The position numbers were made by a program, and so were the translations under genes. From contig JAGPXD010000004.1 of NCBI GenBank assembly GCA_020746995.1, forward strand, positions 2,542,001 through 2,606,000: DNA of 64,000 nucleotides. Reading direction: 5' to 3'. Below the pieces are notes generated by a model that did no database searches, was not told where the DNA came from, and saw nothing but the letters and a program-made list of their open reading frames with translations. The DNA is from Plectosphaerella cucumerina. Taxonomy: Eukaryota; Ascomycota; Sordariomycetes; Glomerellales; Plectosphaerellaceae. Numbering within the stretch: the stretch's first letter is position 1; every line of letters starts with the position of its first letter. This document shows, one piece after another, positions 11,231 to 22,893 of this stretch.

Positions 11231-11797
11231 TTATTGGGGAGGAACAGGAGCGGCAGGACCAGTTGCGGAGCCCTGAGGGCTCGCCGTGGGCGGGAGGAAC
11301 ATGGGGAGGTAGCAGACGATCAGGGACACGACTGTGGACGAAGCTGTCAGCGGTTGTTGTCAGAGGCTGGGGGAATCTCAACGTACAGGCCATGGAGACG
11401 TTGAAGTAGCCAGGGGTAGTGGCATTCTTCTTCTGGACCTCGCTCTCGCCGAGCCAGTTCTGCACGCTGTAAACCATGCCGGCCCTATAAAGTCTCCGCG
11501 TCAGCACCTCCTGTCCAAAGCCGCGCGGCGGTTCCCGCGATCTGGAAAGCACACGCGTCGTCACCGGGTTATCAGGGGGTCGTACCATCCAATGAAGCGG
11601 TTGCGCGTCAGCATGACGGCCATGGGAAGCGTGCTGGACAGCGTCGAGCTGAACTCGCCATCGGCCTTGGGCTTCGGCTCCTGATAGGGGATGACTGGGA
11701 GGTTGCGTTAGCTGGGATGGCGAGGGGGCGATGCGTCGCGGGGGTAATCCTTTGACTCACTCAGGTCCGGCCGGCGCATATCCCGCTTGGTCGCCAT
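11231..11797 (-). CDS. Asterix (PAT complex / WDR83OS-like) small ER membrane protein
   Basis: Four exons on the minus strand, 11797-11761, 11694-11586, 11484-11387 and 11331-11231, encode 114 residues with GT-AG junctions in frame. The start MATKRDMRRPDLIIPYQEP matches the conserved N-terminal signature of fungal Asterix proteins. It is followed by STLPMAVMLTRNRFIGW, the motif QNWLGESEVQKKN, and a hydrophobic segment YFNVSMAFVSLIVCYLPMF that ends in a Pro/Ala-rich tail. In animals Asterix pairs with CCDC47 in the PAT complex, which shields hydrophilic residues of membrane proteins during insertion at the ER. No partner gene is visible here. The protein would be missed without splicing because no exon exceeds 110 bases. 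Confidence 0.85.
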
Positions 11798-13407
11798 TGT
11801 GATGTCGTGCTGTTAGGGAGATGGGGCCTGCTTGTACGACGTTGAGCAAGTTGGCGATGGCCTCAGGGTCTAGGAAGTCTACGTTCGTCGCTCAAATCTG
11901 GGGAATTAGACAATGGCGGATGCGGAGACTCAGGATGTGGCTGGGGCGGGGTTGTGGCTTTGGCAATCTCCCACCTGTGGCGCCCCCGGCCCCGCGAACT
12001 TGGGACGTGCTTCAGCTCGAAGCCAGTGTCATCACTTGACGCCATCATGTTCATCCCGCGGCATCTGCCGACATTGTCTTTGCCTTTACCTGCAAACATC
12101 AAGTTGCAGCATTGTTACGGCGACTTTCCACGATAGCTCCCATCGGTCTTGCGGCCTACTTAAAAGGTTGCGGGCGGCCGCCCCGATGCAGCCACCCCGC
12201 GACGAGCTTCGTGGACGGTGGCATCCGTGGCACACCATCGCCATCCAGCCAGCCCGGCGTCCCCGTCGCCGCGTGCTACAGCGCTTTTCCGAGAGACTGT
12301 CGTAAGGGGTGAAACCGGTCGATCCCTCCAGACCAATTGATCTGCGGCTGAATGCGTGCGTGCGATCTTCGGACGACAAAGCTGGGCGCCGGGAGGCCGT
12401 GCTTCCTCCCCGACGGAGGCTAAACTTTCGCAGTGATACCAGGTTTCTGCTCGATTTCTCGGCCATTGGCCCCGATAGCCGATGGACTCACGGACAGACC
12501 AAGCTCTGTGCTTGTCTAGGATACTGACACCACGATGCCGTGGCACCTGTCTCGGGCGCCGCTTGGCCGTGGCAGAAGAAGGACAACTGCAGCCGAAGAC
12601 GACATCAGAAGACGAACGCCACACAACGGAGAGGGGGTTTTCCAAGGGCTGGATCGATGTGTTGGCGCCACGAGAGAATCTGTCGCCCACAATGCTTCTG
12701 AATGCGGCCCGACGGGTGGCCCAGCTGCCAGATCGGACTTGATCGGGCATTGCCCGCCCGCCCCGGATAAACAGCACTTCTCCCCGCGGAACGGAAGCTT
12801 CGAGCCAATCTTGAGGTATCGCGCAATGCTCCGGAATGTGAGACCTCAACAGGCGGCTACCCCAACTTTGGGACGGTGCTGCATCCCGGCGGTCGCTGCA
12901 CCGGGGTCGTGGAGGTGGTGAGCCGGGCGGGTCCTTGGCTCGAGCCTCCACGCCTCGCTGGCGCTGCTGGCAGGCAAATCGAAGAGCGGGGGTCTCCGAT
13001 AACGCGGTTGCGCGGGTCTCCGAAAGTCCGGGGGGTTCAACCCAGCTCAACACCTCGAGCCCACATCGTCCTTCTCCAGACCGGGGCTATGACTAAAGAG
13101 ATGGTCGTTTCGACGTCGCTAATTTGCGTCGCTGGCCTTCCGACGACTCGGAGATGACCCATTCGCATTATCACACAGACACAGGCATTGGTTGCTTGCT
13201 CGTCACGAGGTTCATCGGTTTCTCCGTTGATTTTCCACACGCACACGGCGAGATACGGAGCAGACAGAGTCAGGTTTTGTTCAACTGCCCGTGCAGAACG
13301 AATCAACATGAATGCACCGCGTCGGATGCCGAGCAGCCCCTATTTTCGCCGCTAGCCCCCGGACAATATCTCGGAATCGTCTCCGGGCCCGTCGGCGTCC
13401 CGGAAAC
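11798..13407. other. Gene-free interval
   Basis: About 1.6 kb upstream of the Asterix-like gene. Open frames on the minus strand (for example 12160-13053) are Arg/Ser/Pro-rich with no domain signature and no plausible splicing pattern. I see no gene. Confidence 0.45.
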
Positions 13408-14980
13408 TCAGAGCATGCGCAAGTCTTCGGAGGCTTGAGCTGACGCGAAGCGCCGCCTTTGGATGCTCGCCGTTTCCCCGCCCAGGTATGGGAGGAATAC
13501 ATTCGGCTGCTGGGGCTCGCAGCATATGGTTCCAGGCCGGGGAAGGGTGCCGTCTTGGAAGTATTCGAAGATGGCTGCCCCGACGCAGTCGTCAACCGAT
13601 GGCACGTTGACAATTACATGCTGTCAACTTCATCAGCGCGTTATCCATTGGCAGACCAGACTGTTACATACCCCGGTTACCTTGTAATCTAGGACGACTG
13701 ATCCGGGGAACAGCAGGGCGTTGTTCTGCGCAGCAACCAGAGGTGTGGCCTATCCGGGCGGAACGATCAGCGCCCTATCACGAATGTTGTTCGGTGGCCG
13801 ACCTACCGGGTCATAGCGAGTGTTCAGGAACAGAATGGGATGGCCGGTGTTGCCTCCGACAGGACCTGATTCACAACGTCAGCCTTGTTATCAGACTTCG
13901 GGTACGCAGGGGACGGGTTGACCTTTGAATGGGGTCTTTGGCTCCAGAGTCATTCCGATGCAAGGTGCAGCAAACGTTTCGGCATGCGCAGCACCCGTCA
14001 TCTTGCCGTTTCGCTGGTACACCTTTTGAAGCTCAAGATGACTCTCGCGCGTCCTGGCGCCCTGGACGTCATCAGCACACATGGTAGATTCAGATCCCTC
14101 TGCGATTCCCCCTTACAGAGGCCCCCGAAGCCAACATCCTCGGGCATTGAGCAGTGCAGTTTCGAATTGGGCAGCCCGAAATAGTAGGGTTCGATGAGCT
14201 ACGGGGTGCCGGCCTCGAGCAGACGCAGGTGTTCGGCCATGGGTGCCCAGAAGGTCATGGGGTAATACATGTGCCAGCGAAGTCTTCTGCGGACCCACGA
14301 TGCTGTGAAGACCCGGAGCGGCTGCCCAGATCGCAACTCGGTCATGGACTGGTCAACAGCGGGCTCTTCCTCGAGGCGACGCAGGATCTTGTGGACACGC
14401 CTTTCGTCAGCGTCCGCGTCGCGCTCGTGCAGAGGACAGTGCTCCGGGCCGGCCTCGGCGCACTGCTCGTAGAAGGTATGCAGTTGCAGTGCCTTGTCGG
14501 CATCGACATTGCTATTCTTCCACTTGAGTTCATAGTCGATGTTGGCTTAAGACATGGAAGCGTCAGTGTCCGTCTTCATATGGAATGTTGATAGGGCGAG
14601 GGAAGAAAAGGGCATGATGTCCTCTCACCTTCGCTGACGAGTCAATCTACTTTATAGGGCTACAAGGTGGGAAGGACACCTCCCAAGTATGACCCGCCAC
14701 TAACCCTCCAGAATTTGAGAGTAGGGTAGTCAAGTGTCTCCAAGATGGCGTTGATGTCCGTGGCGGAGTCGGTCGTGCTGATGTGTTGGAGGACGCCATG
14801 TGTGTCGAACACCTGCTCACACTGGGCAGACAGCGCCTTTGACCTGGCAAAGAGTCTATTCAGCCCTCCGTGCGTGTCTGGGAGGTCCTCTTGCTCATTG
14901 GGATACTGCCACAGGTCTCTTGCTTTCCGAGAACAGAAGCAATCGATGCGGGGCACGGATAGACCGACTACATGGCCATC
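13408..14980 (-). pseudogene. Decayed TAP-family alpha/beta-hydrolase (tripeptidyl-aminopeptidase-like, S33)
   Basis: Read on the minus strand, successive pieces follow the order of secreted TAP-like serine peptidases: VPRIDCF, HGGLNRLFARSKALSAQC, the nucleophile elbow WRVSGGSYLGG, NIDYELKWKN, FYEQCAEAGPEHC, the C-terminal-domain block HPILFLNTRYDPV, LFPGSVVL, and EYFQDGTLPRPGTIC. The frame is broken by TAG at 14660-14662, TGA at 14642-14644, TAG at 14199-14201, TAG at 13750-13752 and clustered TGA codons near 13624-13635. Shifts are also needed between blocks. A plausible intron remains at 14546-14628. The N-terminal oxyanion-hole region (NPGGPG) is missing; upstream sequence to about 15,150 shows only doubtful traces. 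Several stops are what CAG or CGA would give after a C-to-T change. I read this as an old inactivated gene. Confidence 0.78.
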
Positions 14981-17900
14981 GGTCGAGTTGTCCTCAACGG
15001 TACTGGAGATAACTCAGTTGTAACCGAAGGATGGGTAACAGTCAGTCTACACAAGGTCGTCATGGCTTGCAATCCGGAACAGTTGTCAGAGACGACGGCA
15101 ACAAAGTATTCCCATGTAGTGTACCGATGTCCAGTCAAAATTTACAAAATCATCATCCTGGAGGCCGGCTAAGGGAGCTGAAGTGAGGAGGAATTTTGCA
15201 TAGCCGACGAGGAGAAACAGCTGCACCCTGCCGGAGGCTAGATAAACGGAACATGATGGTCATAATTGGAGACCACGGATGAGCATATGAGTGATCAACA
15301 TTGCGCGAAGAAGTCGAGCATCATGGCCATTTGTACTCGAGTTCACCAGGGGACCTCATGGGCATCAAAGCAAGCGCATCGCCAACCAACATGCCTAGCC
15401 GGGTAGAACTGCTGTGCCGCACAGCTAATGCCCCTTTCTGTGGGTTGCAGGAGGCAGTCAGCCAGAGCATCGTATTCTCGCATCCAAGGAATTCTTGGAG
15501 AATTTTGACGAGCACCTTCGTAGATCGTCGTTCAAAGGTCTGGTGCCGCATCGATCTCGGGCGTAGCCAAGAAAGTAGGGTACACGACGACATGTCGCTG
15601 GGCGAAGATCTCAAGAACCAGCAAGGAAGGCTGCTGGCTGTTTCACCTGGAGACTTGCGGAATAGGTGGACGGGGTAGTGCGAAGGATTCGAGCTTGTCA
15701 ACATTGTGTGCCAGGTTGACAAAAGCCCAGTGTGGCCACCTGGGTAGTCGAAGCACAACTCTCGTGTGGCTGTGTCTTGAGCACAAGTTAGGGGAAGGCA
15801 GCCACCAAAAGGGATCATGCGAAAGAGGTCCGGATTACAACTGTGAGTTGATATCAGTTGCTAGAAGTCCCAAGGTTGATGACTTGATAGTTGCCGGTCT
15901 TCACACTGGCCCTCGTGAGCCTTGACAATAAGCGCAAACCTCCACGCTCGCGAAACAATAACCCGGGATGACCAAGTGCCAAGGGCTATCGCTGTCTTCC
16001 CCGCCGGGGACGGAGCCTTTTTGGCAATCGTGGCCACCCATCGTGACGGTCACGGACGGAAGACGGATCATCAATCTCAATCAGCCCCGTTTGACGGGTG
16101 AGTGCTTCCATCACGCCTGATTGCCTGCCTCCACGGCATCCCGTCCTCACCGTGTTTTGAGAGGTGGGGCTGGCATGCGACGGGCATGGGGCGAATAGGG
16201 GGGCACCACACGTTTCGATGCAGGTCCAGGGATGCCGATAAGGTTGGGGTGCGTCGTGCTATCGCGCGGGCGGATGACTGGCACGCGCAATCGATGTTTC
16301 CAGGGACAGGGCCAGGAACGAGAGTCAGTGGCGAGGGGCGGGCTGTGATTGAGTGCGATATGTTCAGGCTGATATGCGGACGTGGTCTCGTGCTTACTCA
16401 AGGCATCTCGTAAAACCAAAAACTGCCATCGGGACGGGCGGCAACATGCGCTCTGCTGACCAGAGTCAGTCACTTGTATGCGAAGGCCCAGATAGGCCAT
16501 GTTCCGTTCCGTGGGCCGGAGAAAAAGATGGGAACGATTGAGGCGAGAAAGGCTGGCTGGCTGTGTCAGAAAGGGGAGAGCGGGCATTTCCGACCCGGGA
16601 CCGGCTCCAGCTTCTGGAAATGGAGCAGCCACGAGTCGTCTCGTGGGGCCTGCCAGTGGGCGGGGGGATTTGCTCAAGGAAAGGGAGGCTACGAATAGGA
16701 GAGGAGGGTTCAAGTTGTTCGTGGCATCTCCAAATCCCCATCGGACGGGAGGCCACTTCAGGTTGATGGTAAAAGGAAATGTCAGCCAGAAATGGGGAGC
16801 CAACCCCGATGCGTGTGCATGGATAGACCTGGCGGAGAAGCGCCATGTCCCGTCGCTGTTCCGTGGCGGCTTGTCGCGCTGCGCTGCGCTGTGTCAGTGT
16901 GTGCCAGTGTGTGTGTGTGTGTGTGCTGCTCGGGCCGCGGGAAGAAACCCGAACACCACACCACGGGACGCCCGTCGCCCGCCATGTCGTTGGCCGAAGC
17001 GCGGGTGCTAGTAGACCCCCTCCTCCTTCCCGCCAGGGCCGCACCCCCCCTTTGGACCGGGCAAACCGAGCCGAACACTGCCCGGACTGGTCCAAAATGC
17101 CCCGTCCCCACCTCAAAAGCCAAGGGGGGACCGGGAAGGTGGGTGGCCAAGCCAAAGTGGGAGGGAGGTGCAGAGCAGCAGAGGGCAGGTGAGGCGCGCC
17201 CTGATCTCCAGCGTGCCTTCCATTCGGGCAGGTCCCTTGAATGGCCCGGGGGCGTGGGGCGATGAAGCGAAGCCCGAGGGAGGAAGGAACTGGAGACACT
17301 GGAGACTGGGCCGGACCGAGAAGGCGCGGCGCTGACTGCTGAGGTGATGAGGCAGCCCTGAGGAGTGAGGACTGAGGTCAGCCCGCCCGCGGACTGGAAC
17401 CCAAGATCCATCTCGCGGCATCGCATCCCCGGCTGACGTCCAACGGATCACGCCTCTGCTCTTTCCTTGCCCCCTGCTCCTTTGGCGTCCCTGTCCCCCA
17501 GGATTCCGGTGACACCATTCTGGTCTCTCTTCGACAGCCACAATTTGCCGACCCGACCGGCCCTGGCCCTCCCTCCCTTCTCTATCTACGAGTACCTTAC
17601 CTGACTTGCTACCATCATCTGTCTCTCCACCCGCCGCACCGCACAGCCGCCCGTGTTCCGCAACCCGACCTCCGCTTAGGTGTGCCCGTGCCGTGTGTGG
17701 TAACACCCCCCCGGCCAGCTCCCGCCCTCCACGTCCTCTCACCTTTGCATCCCCAAACATCATTGTCTTGCCTCGAGAGACAGCAGCGTGATACCCACGC
17801 CAAGCATCGTCGACTGCTTAAGCGAGCCCGCCGCCTTCTCGCCTGGTTGCTCGTCTGCCTGCGCCTGCACACCCGCATCGCTATTCTGAGAGCACCTCGT

Positions 17901-18162
17901 CGACCGCCGCGCACCTCCTTCGTCCCATCAGATCTATCAGCATCCATCCAACCATCACCACCGCCGACTCTTCGGCCCGATCCGACTCTCCTTCCTTCTA
18001 TCGATCCGCCGAATACCTGCCCGACCGATAATTCTCTCCTGACGGTAGCCTCGGCCCTGCGAACCCAACCGCATACCTATCGCCCATCCCCAACACCCAT
18101 CACCGAACCCATCTTTTTGTCGCATCACCGAGAATGTCGCCGCCTCGGATCCGCACCTAGCG
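14981..18162. other. Gene-free interval and MED12 leader
   Basis: About 3.2 kb. A minus-strand frame at 15321-15818 (165 codons) has moderately protein-like composition but no motif I recognise. From about 17,430 to 18,160 the plus strand is C/T-rich, resembling a long promoter-proximal leader for MED12. No complete gene is supported. Confidence 0.45.
16907..16925. repeat. (GT)n microsatellite
   Basis: An uninterrupted GT dinucleotide run of 19 bases, preceded by further imperfect GTGT units from about 16,890. It lies outside recognised genes. Confidence 0.9.
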
Positions 18163-21100
18163 ATGAATTCAAGGACCCCAATGGGCGTCCAGCCGCCGCG
18201 ACCGCCCCAGCGTAGCTTGAGCTCGGGTTTGACGGTCCAACGGCCACCCCATCAGCGCACCCTGTCCGCGCAATATCTGCCGCAGTCGCCGATACGCAGG
18301 GAGAACCTGATCGACCTGACCGCCGACGCGAACGACGCCGCCGTCGCCCAGAACCGATATGGGACCCTTCCGAGACGCGGCGGCTCGCGCCTCAAGCTCG
18401 AGCTGTCCAACGACCCAAGCATCTTCCAGCCCGCCGTCGAGTCGCCGCATCCCCTCACGCCGTCACGGGCCTTGCCTGTGCCCAAGACCGAGACATCAGG
18501 CCTCGCCGACATGGCCTCACCGATGTCCGCGCGGACACTGCACCCCGATTCCGATAACCTCCCCATGCCCATGCCGAGGCGCCGCCAAAGATTCGTTTTG
18601 GCGACGCCCGTCAAAGCCACCCAGACGCCCGCCATCGCCACTAAGAAGGACGGCCGACCAAAACCCTACTCCGTTGAGATCCCACCAGACGCCCCTCGAT
18701 ATGCGCCACTGCACAAGAAACCCGACGCCGCCAAAACCGCGTATCCAGCTTCCACGGCGGCGGGCAAGCCGACACATGAGATGGGTTATGCCGATTTCGT
18801 GCCATGGAACGGAAACCATGCCGAAGACCAGCTGTCTGACTCGATCATCAAGCAGGGCTACTTCGATAAGGCGCCCGTGACCCAGACCGAGACAACATCC
18901 GCCAAGGCCGCGATATTTCCGGCACTGAAGCACAAGAACGGCCTGAACCTACTTTCGAACATTTTTGTCGGTGTCATGAACCAGAGGAAACACAACGGTC
19001 AGGTCACGGCGCCATCAGCCTTCAAGCCACCGCCTCGTGTCACCCTGACCGACACGAAACGAGAGGCTTGGATGAAGGACCTGGCCAACCCTTCTATATC
19101 GCTCCGGAGGCTGAGCCGCACCATTCCGCACGGCATCCGGGGCAAGGGCCTGCTGGATCACTGTTTGAGCAAGAACATCCCCACCGAGAGGGCCATCTGG
19201 CTGGTGCGCTGTGTCGGAGCTAATGACCTGCGGACTGTCAAGAGAAAGGGCGTGAACAACGCCGTCGTCGTCGGCGGAGAGACGAAATGGCTGAAGGAGT
19301 GGACCGTCTACGTGGAGCAGTTCGTTGATTCGGTGACCTCGTCATTTGGCGACGCCGACTGGAAGGCGAGGGTTCAGTATGCGTAAGTTGACTTTCCGCC
19401 GTCCACAACCCCTGATCGTGCAGCACCCGCTGACATCCCGCAGCATTCGCCTTGCGACCCATCTATATGCCGAGTCCCTCGTCGACCGTGACCACTACAT
19501 GGACTGGCTTGTCAGCGGTCTGGAGAACAGCTCCCAGGCCAAGCTGCCCATGTGGATTCTGGTCACCCAGATTTACTGGAAAGACTTGCTCCGCCTGCGA
19601 AGATACGGACGGCGGCTTGTCGCCGGTATGCTGACCCATCTCAACACGGTATGTGCAGCTCGCCCTCAGACAGGTCGACGGAGACTAGAGACTAACATGA
19701 GTGGCAGATCCATCAAGACCCCGATCGAGACATCTTGGCGCCTCTTGCCGGCCGCCTCTCATCTTTACTTCTCACACTTTTATGTACATCACAAGACAAC
19801 TTCCTATCCCCGACGGTCTGGCTCAAGTGCCGGGACGCATTATATCACTCGATCCCGGCCAACCACGACGCAGCGCAGGCTGCCTTCAAGTGGCTAAGCA
19901 TGAGGAACGAGAAACTCCTCTCGTCCAACGGCAAGTCGCAGCCAGCCAACCGCCAGATCTTAATCAAACACCTCGATGCGACCTTTCAGACACTGCTCAC
20001 GCCCGAGTTGGCCTCGACCTGCTGGGCTGTGAGCGAAGACAAGGCCATGATCACTCGGACCGTTCTTGACTGGTGTACCTCATTTTACAGGCACGGCGCG
20101 GCCAAAGTGTACGTCGCCGCGACCCTGCTTCGCACCTGGGCGCAGATCGGAGTCGACGTGACCACCGCATTACTCGAGTTCCTGGACATTTCGCCCCCGC
20201 AAGTCGCCACCTCCAAGCAGAGCTTCTACCAACTAGCCGCTGAACTCACCCGAACCGGACACTTTAACCCTCCTGCGTACACCCTCTGGCTGATCTCTCG
20301 CGGCGGACTTCGCAACCCTTCCGAAACGGAGCCCGATGCCCAATGCGCGACAAGGCTGCTCGTAGAGCTCCCGCTCCAATACCTCGCAGCGACATTCAAG
20401 GAAACGAGGGCACACCTGCTCCGTCGCGCCTCATACGACGTCAACGTTGAGGCCCAGAACACGGAGACTGCGATGAAGGTCGTTGACACCGCGCTACGCA
20501 TCAACATGTCTTCCGATCCCAACGACCAGGAGCTTCCGGGACCATCATTGCCGTTTAGCAGCATACGTAAGCGCATTGCTAATAGCAGCCGGGCTCTTCA
20601 GATGGCAGTGGGGGCGCACCTGGTTCAGGTTGTAGAGACCGAAGGCCTCCACATGTCTCCGGAGACATTTGGACTCGTTCGGTCCTTGCTCGACGCCGCC
20701 ATGGACTACATAAGCATGGCGCAGGTCATCAAACTGGTGGCACGATCAAACAACGCCGATGTGCTGGCGGCATGCGCCGACACGGTCAACGTCCACCTTC
20801 CCGTATTTGCAGCCGCGGGGGCCGCCCGAGACCTCTGCGATATGCTGCTGGACAGAATGAAGATCATGACCGGTGATCACGGACTCGCCGCCAGGCCACT
20901 CCTGGTGGCGCTCTGCAGTTTGACATCACAAATGCCCGGTCTGTCGAACACGGCAGCCCACCTGCGCAGAGATCTCCAGCAGAGCGACAGAAGTACGGCG
21001 ATTGACGCCTGTTCTCCGGTTTCCGAAAACATGACAGCGCGTCTGCAGGATGCCGAGAGTGATCTCCAGGAGGAAATCGAGAAGCTTCTGATCAATGGGA

Positions 21101-22893
21101 GCAGCGTCGACAAACCCACCATGGACCGGCTGTTCCACACGATCGTCAGCAGACTCGAGACATGCTGGTCAAGCAGTGCCGACAAGCAGGGCACCTTTAG
21201 CGCTCTCCTCGCGCGGCTCCGCCTCTTCGATCGCCAGCATTTCGATGTGCGCATGACGGACTGGGTGCACCATGTCAGCAGCCTCAAGGCCCGGCCGAGT
21301 CTGGTGGACATCTACCCCAGCCTCATCAGCCTGAGCTGCCTCTCCTTTACGATGATCCTCACGACAACGTCTGTCGAAGCGGTCAAGGTGGCGAGTGGAG
21401 GAGTCCAGCCCGGAAGAACGAGTACCTACATGCAGGAGGTGCTGCAGCTGGCCACCTGTCCCCTGCCGGCCTCTGCCGCCGTGAGCTCGGAGGAGGCGTA
21501 CCGGTTCTACATCCAGCAGCGCCTGGTCCTTCAGCAGCACCAGAAGGAGCTGGCGGTGCTCGTCCGCAACGCCTTGATCGAGTTCTCCAAGCTTCAACAC
21601 CAGCAGGCAGACCTCACGGCCGCGCCGCTTTCCAAGAGCAAGGCGCAGAGTCACATGCTCGATCTGATCCGGGCTTTGATTCTAATGGACTCGCAAACCA
21701 CGTCGCAGGCGCTTGGCGTCAGACTCCCCGACCTGCCGATTGGAGCACTCCTCGCGAACATCACGACCAGATTGCTGGCGCCAGCCAAGGATCCCGATGC
21801 GCCTATGACGTTCGAGACGGTGCTCGAGATGGCCAGCGACTTTGCGCTGCCTTTCTGCCAGCTCAAACTTTCCATCGGTCTGTCTTCCACCAGGACGTCG
21901 AGTCCCGGAACCGGCGATCAGCAACAGCAGCAGCAGCAGCAGCCGTCTCACGTGGACATGCTGTCCAAGGCTCTCAACCAAGCAGTGGATACGAAGAACA
22001 TGACTTGGACGAGTGTGCTGCCGTATCTGAGCGAAGAGATCACGGAGCATCTCAAGAAGCAGTCACAGGCGCGGTTCCTCGGCCTCTTTCCCTCGCTCAA
22101 GACGGGCACGGCAGGCGACGACGGCGCAGCCTTGCCATCCATGCAACTTACCGAAGGGCTGCTGTCGGTTGTGGAGGCCATCATAAGGGGCCGGCCGGCG
22201 TTGCGCGTGTCTCAGCTCAATCCTACCATGGTCGACAAGCTTACGGAGCTGTGGGAGGTTCTCGCCAACGACGACCCCGATAAGAAGAATCTCCGCACCG
22301 CCGTACTTCAACATTGGCTTCCGGCGCTCCTCAAGTACATCATCCTGCACACGGCAGTCGGCGAGGGTGGTTCGCCGGCCACACCAGCGGCAAGCAACAT
22401 GAAGCCTCCCATCACTAGCATCGCCACGGAGACCAGGGCACGCATGCTGGTGGTGCTGGCTGGCCTGATTCTGGAGCTCGACGGACTTGGCGTTTCCGAG
22501 GCGCCTTCATACCGGGAACTACGGGAAACCATCTTCGACTTGGGACTGTTCCTCGCCGACAACCTCCCGGAGGATGCGCGTCTGCAGTGTGTCCGGCTGG
22601 TGATTGCCGGAGGGAACGCGCAATCGGCCGGGTCGTCTGATGCCAGGCTCCGATACCTCTTCAGTTCCCCACCGGCTTGGAAGGAGCAGTTCATGCTCGC
22701 GCACAGGCAGAACCCGACACCACCGACAACGGGACCGGCCAGACCGAGGATGCCTATTAGCGTGCAGGGCTACCAGAAGTTGACACCGTACGTCTTCCGG
22801 AAGTGGGAGCTCCTCGCCGAGCCATCACCCGTGGTGGGAGAGAACGACACGGCTCTCAGCCTAGCGCTGTTTGAGGCGATCAAGGTCCAGTGA
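18163..22893 (+). CDS. srb8: Mediator complex subunit 12 (Srb8)
   Basis: Three exons, 18163-19382, 19444-19648 and 19708-22893, encode about 1,536 residues, normal for filamentous fungi. The N-terminal 110 residues are Pro/Arg/Ser-rich and disordered, containing IRRENLIDLTADAND. Conserved segments follow: PYSVEIPPDAPRYAP, YADFVPWNGNHAEDQLSD, IIKQGYFDKAPVTQTET, and the Med12 domain core at about 305-355 (ISLRRLSRTIPHGIRGKG, then PTERAIWLVRCVGANDLR). The long third exon is helical. An eight-residue polyglutamine tract lies about four-fifths along. Med12 is part of the CDK8 kinase module that binds Mediator and represses or tunes RNA polymerase II transcription in the nucleus. Kinase activation by Med12 uses its extreme N-terminus. 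The start was chosen because MNSRTPMGVQPP resembles the usual fungal beginning; the ATG at 18181 is an alternative. Confidence 0.95.
21919..21942 (+). repeat. CAG/CAA run encoding eight glutamines in MED12
   Basis: Eight consecutive Gln codons (one CAA among CAGs) inside the third exon of MED12. It is an in-frame microsatellite likely to vary in length between strains. Confidence 0.9.

Noticed and set aside
12160..13053. Minus-strand open frame of 297 codons
   Set aside because: Biased Arg/Ser composition, no domain, and no hydrophobic core pattern or splice context.
14154..14591. Plus-strand open frame of 145 codons
   Set aside because: It is the antisense of the TAP-family relic, whose minus-strand reading gives clear family blocks.
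15321..15818. Minus-strand frame of 165 codons
   Set aside because: Composition is not unlike protein, but no motif, family or neighbouring exon supports it.
16147..16803. Minus-strand frame of 218 codons
   Set aside because: Pro/Arg/Ser-rich low-information sequence overlapping other long random frames.
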